64,000 nucleotides of DNA, taken from NCBI GenBank assembly GCA_040882255.1, contig JBBEBP010000011.1:411424-475423 (forward strand), in the 5' to 3' direction. The translations under genes and the position numbers were made by a program. A model generated the notes under the pieces. That model was not told the origin of the DNA. It was given only the letters and a program-made list of their open reading frames with translations, and made no database searches. This stretch comes from PWQG01 sp040882255 (GTDB lineage: Bacteria > Pseudomonadota > Gammaproteobacteria > Pseudomonadales > Pseudohongiellaceae). Numbering within the stretch: position 1 is the first letter of the stretch; every line of letters begins with the position of its first letter. This document shows, one piece after another, positions 62,380 to 64,000 of the stretch.

Positions 62380-62417
62380 CCGGGCGACCCATTCGCGGTC
62401 TCCCTATCATCTCATTC

Positions 62418-63914
62418 TCAATCAGCCGTCTCCGTACTGGTGGCCTCCGCTGCCAGCTCGACGCGCGTGTCCGGCGGCGCCAATTCCAGCAGGCGCCGCT
62501 GTAACCCACGCTGGGCGGAATAGTCCCCGTGCACCAGCCGGATCCGCCCGGGCCAGCGCCGCATGCGCCGGATGAAGTTCACCAGATCACCACTGTCGGC
62601 ATGAGCACTGTACCCACCGATGGTGTGGATACGGGCATGAACGGGCACGCGCTCTCCGTCCAGCTGCACGGCAACGCCCTGTCCTTCCCGGCCCGCTAGT
62701 TGCTGTAGCGCCTGACCCGGCGTGCCGGGCGCCTGATAGCCGACGAACAGCACGCTGTTCCTGTCACCACCCAGCATCGCCTTCATGTAGTTAACGATGC
62801 GCCCGCCGGCCACCATGCCACTGGCCGCCAGCACCACGGCCGGCTGGGGATGAGCGGCGAGGTACTCCACGGTGCGTTCATGGGTCTCATGGTCATCCAC
62901 GGTATACAGGGCATCAAAATCCAGCGGGTGCCGCCCGGCCCGCAGCCGCCGGTTGGCCTCGGCGTCCCAGTACGGTTTCAGCTCCCGGTAGACCTCCGTG
63001 AAGCGGGCCGCCAGCGGCGAGTCGACGATGATCTGCAGACGGCTCCAGTCAAATGCCGGGGAATCGCCGTTGTTGCGAGCGTTACCACTCCGGCTGCCCC
63101 TGCTGGCAGCGTCATGGATGATGCCTTCCAGCTCGTAGAGCAGCTCCTGGGTACGGCCTATGCTGAACGCCGGGATCAGCACGGTACCGCCCCGCTGCAG
63201 CGAGCGCGCCAGCACCTCGCGCAAGCGGCGCCGCCGGGTGCGGCGGTCCTCGTGACGGCGTCCGCCATAGGTGCTTTCGATGACCACGGTATCGGCACGC
63301 TGCGGCGGCTTCGGGGCGGGCAACAGCGGCGCGTACGGAGCACCAAGGTCGCCGGAAAATACGCTGCGGTCGCGGTAGCCCGAGTCCTTGTCCCGTGTAT
63401 CGACCTCCACATACGCCGAGCCAAGAATGTGCCCGGCGCGCTGCAGCCTCACCCGGACCAGTCGTCCGCCGGCCTCGTATACCGGGTGCCAGGTCTTGTA
63501 CTCCAGTGGCACCAGTTGCTCCGAAACCGTCTCCAGGAAGCGTTCGATCAGCGCGCGGTCGCGCGTGAACCCCACCTTCAGGGCATCCTCGATCACCAGC
63601 GGCAGCAGCCGGGCGCTGGGAACACTGCACAGGATCGGTCCACGGAAGCCGGCTGCCAGCAGATACGGCAGCCGCCCCACATGATCGATATGGACGTGTG
63701 TGACAACCAGTGCCTTCACCGCTGACAGATCAAAGTCGATGCGATGCTGTTCCAGCGTATCGCCCCGGGCGCTCTCGCCCTGGAACAGACCGCAATCCAC
63801 CAGCAGATGGCAGTCCTCGAAGGCTTCCAGACGATGGCAGCTTCCAGTCACGCCGGAGGCGGCACCGTGGTGGATGATACGTGGTAAGGAAAAGCGGGAC
63901 AGTCCCTCTTTCAT
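62418..63914 (-). CDS. Metallo-beta-lactamase/beta-CASP RNA-processing-type hydrolase
   Basis: 498 residues of the COG1236 (CPSF73/Ysh1-like) family, exo- or endonucleases acting on RNA. The metal motif is VVTHVHIDHVGRLPYL, then FSGDLGAPYAPLL, ESTYGGRRHEDR, a beta-CASP region (VLASSGMVAGGRIVNYM-like) and YSAHADSGDL plus IRLVHGDYSAQRGL in the RMMBL part. AGGGAGG lies 5 nt before the ATG. Codons 1-8 (MKEGLSRF) are encoded by a copy of the GGGACAGTCCC repeat core. It converges on the WecA-like gene with a 38-bp gap. Confidence 0.88.
   Translation of the reverse strand: MKEGLSRFSLPRIIHHGAASGVTGSCHRLEAFEDCHLLVDCGLFQGESARGDTLEQHRIDFDLSAVKALVVTHVHIDHVGRLPYLLAAGFRGPILCSVPSARLLPLVIEDALKVGFTRDRALIERFLETVSEQLVPLEYKTWHPVYEAGGRLVRVRLQRAGHILGSAYVEVDTRDKDSGYRDRSVFSGDLGAPYAPLLPAPKPPQRADTVVIESTYGGRRHEDRRTRRRRLREVLARSLQRGGTVLIPAFSIGRTQELLYELEGIIHDAASRGSRSGNARNNGDSPAFDWSRLQIIVDSPLAARFTEVYRELKPYWDAEANRRLRAGRHPLDFDALYTVDDHETHERTVEYLAAHPQPAVVLAASGMVAGGRIVNYMKAMLGGDRNSVLFVGYQAPGTPGQALQQLAGREGQGVAVQLDGERVPVHARIHTIGGYSAHADSGDLVNFIRRMRRWPGRIRLVHGDYSAQRGLQRRLLELAPPDTRVELAAEATSTETAD
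63891..63914. repeat. GGGACAGTCCC repeat core inside the start of a gene
   Basis: The sequence from 63891 (aaagcgggacagtccctctt, first 20 bases) differs at only one or two positions from the loop-proximal part of the left arm at 2357-2378 in the nudC/sohB palindrome. It covers the first eight codons of the metallo-beta-lactamase gene. Confidence 0.75.
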
Positions 63915-63941
63915 GTGTACCTCCCTGTGGTCCGGCGGGAG

Positions 63942-64000
63942 CCGGAAAACCGGGTGGAAAAACCGGGGTGGAAAAACCGGGACGGAAAAACCGGGACAGT
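63942..64000. repeat. Tandem 13-14-nt repeats, likely arm of a truncated palindrome
   Basis: Successive units begin at 63950, 63963, 63977 and 63991, each of the form ccggg(g)tggaaaaa or ccgggacggaaaaa, and the window ends in ccgggacagt. Short purine-rich blocks leading into GGGACAGT repeat the plan of the left arm at 2321-2370. The rest lies outside the window. Confidence 0.7.

Noticed and set aside
63942..64000. Tandem repeats considered as the edge of a CRISPR array
   Set aside because: Units are 13-14 nt with no spacers, and no cas genes are present.

Overview
The window reads as one contiguous chromosomal segment of a GC-rich gammaproteobacterium. The evidence is the set of classic gammaproteobacterial blocks: tig-clpP-clpX-lon-hupB-ppiD, smc-zipA-ligA, gloB next to a yafS-like methyltransferase plus rnhA-dnaQ, fadB-ttcA-yheU-tusA-pdxB, and bax-bolA. 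An Mrp-type cation/proton antiporter operon, very acidic linkers in several proteins and an SMC (rather than MukB) condensin point to a halophilic or haloalkaliphilic lineage outside the enterics, perhaps near the Ectothiorhodospiraceae/Chromatiales. That placement is inference. I see no rRNA, tRNA, phage, transposase or CRISPR array.

Layout. 1-5.3 kb: end of a DUF934 gene, then a minus-strand run methyltransferase > rnhA > dnaQ > nudC > sohB > acuI, interrupted by a long purine-rich palindrome that supplies the end of nudC. 5.4-7.6 kb: gloB and mltD. 7.7-15.1 kb: a ten-gene group-2-like Mrp operon (mrpE-F-G-DUF4040-B-C-D-D-small-D). 15.3-24.7 kb: fabI and the protein quality-control block, with a sigma-32-like lon promoter, a sigma-70 hupB promoter and a hupB terminator. 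25-35.7 kb is the accessory part: a DUF6316-like gene, an alpha/beta hydrolase lacking its nucleophile, a DUF6502 protein, a GGTG-repeat protein, two outer-membrane barrels (one TPR plus Slam/DUF560-like) and a 1626-residue FecR-domain repeat protein. 35.7-48.6 kb: msrB, alaA, the fadB-to-pdxB set, a polysaccharide deacetylase, bax-bolA, a circularly permuted GTPase and an M16C peptidase. 48.6-49.3 kb has no protein gene but holds a probable sigma-E-type promoter followed by a terminator (candidate sRNA) and two very long inverted repeats. 49.3-57.3 kb: lytic transglycosylase lipoprotein, ligA, zipA, smc. 57.5-64 kb: two secreted or outer-membrane proteins of unknown function, a WecA-like transferase and an RNA-type metallo-beta-lactamase protein.

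The best candidate for an undescribed system is 26.2-35.4 kb. Two near-identical palindromic operators sit inside two divergent promoters. A DUF6502 protein with an HTH-like segment follows one of them. Further on, a TPR/barrel protein shaped like the Slam (type XI) outer-membrane secretion machine lies 14 bp upstream of a giant exported FecR protein made of repeating, barrel-like units with a WGxW motif. This suggests a regulated secretion machine and its own large surface cargo.

The other recurring theme is long DNA palindromes: 2303-2464, 48879-49060, 49211-49316, and probably one cut by the window end. At least one family, with core GGGACAGTCCC, enters coding sequence at the 3' end of nudC and the 5' end of the last gene.
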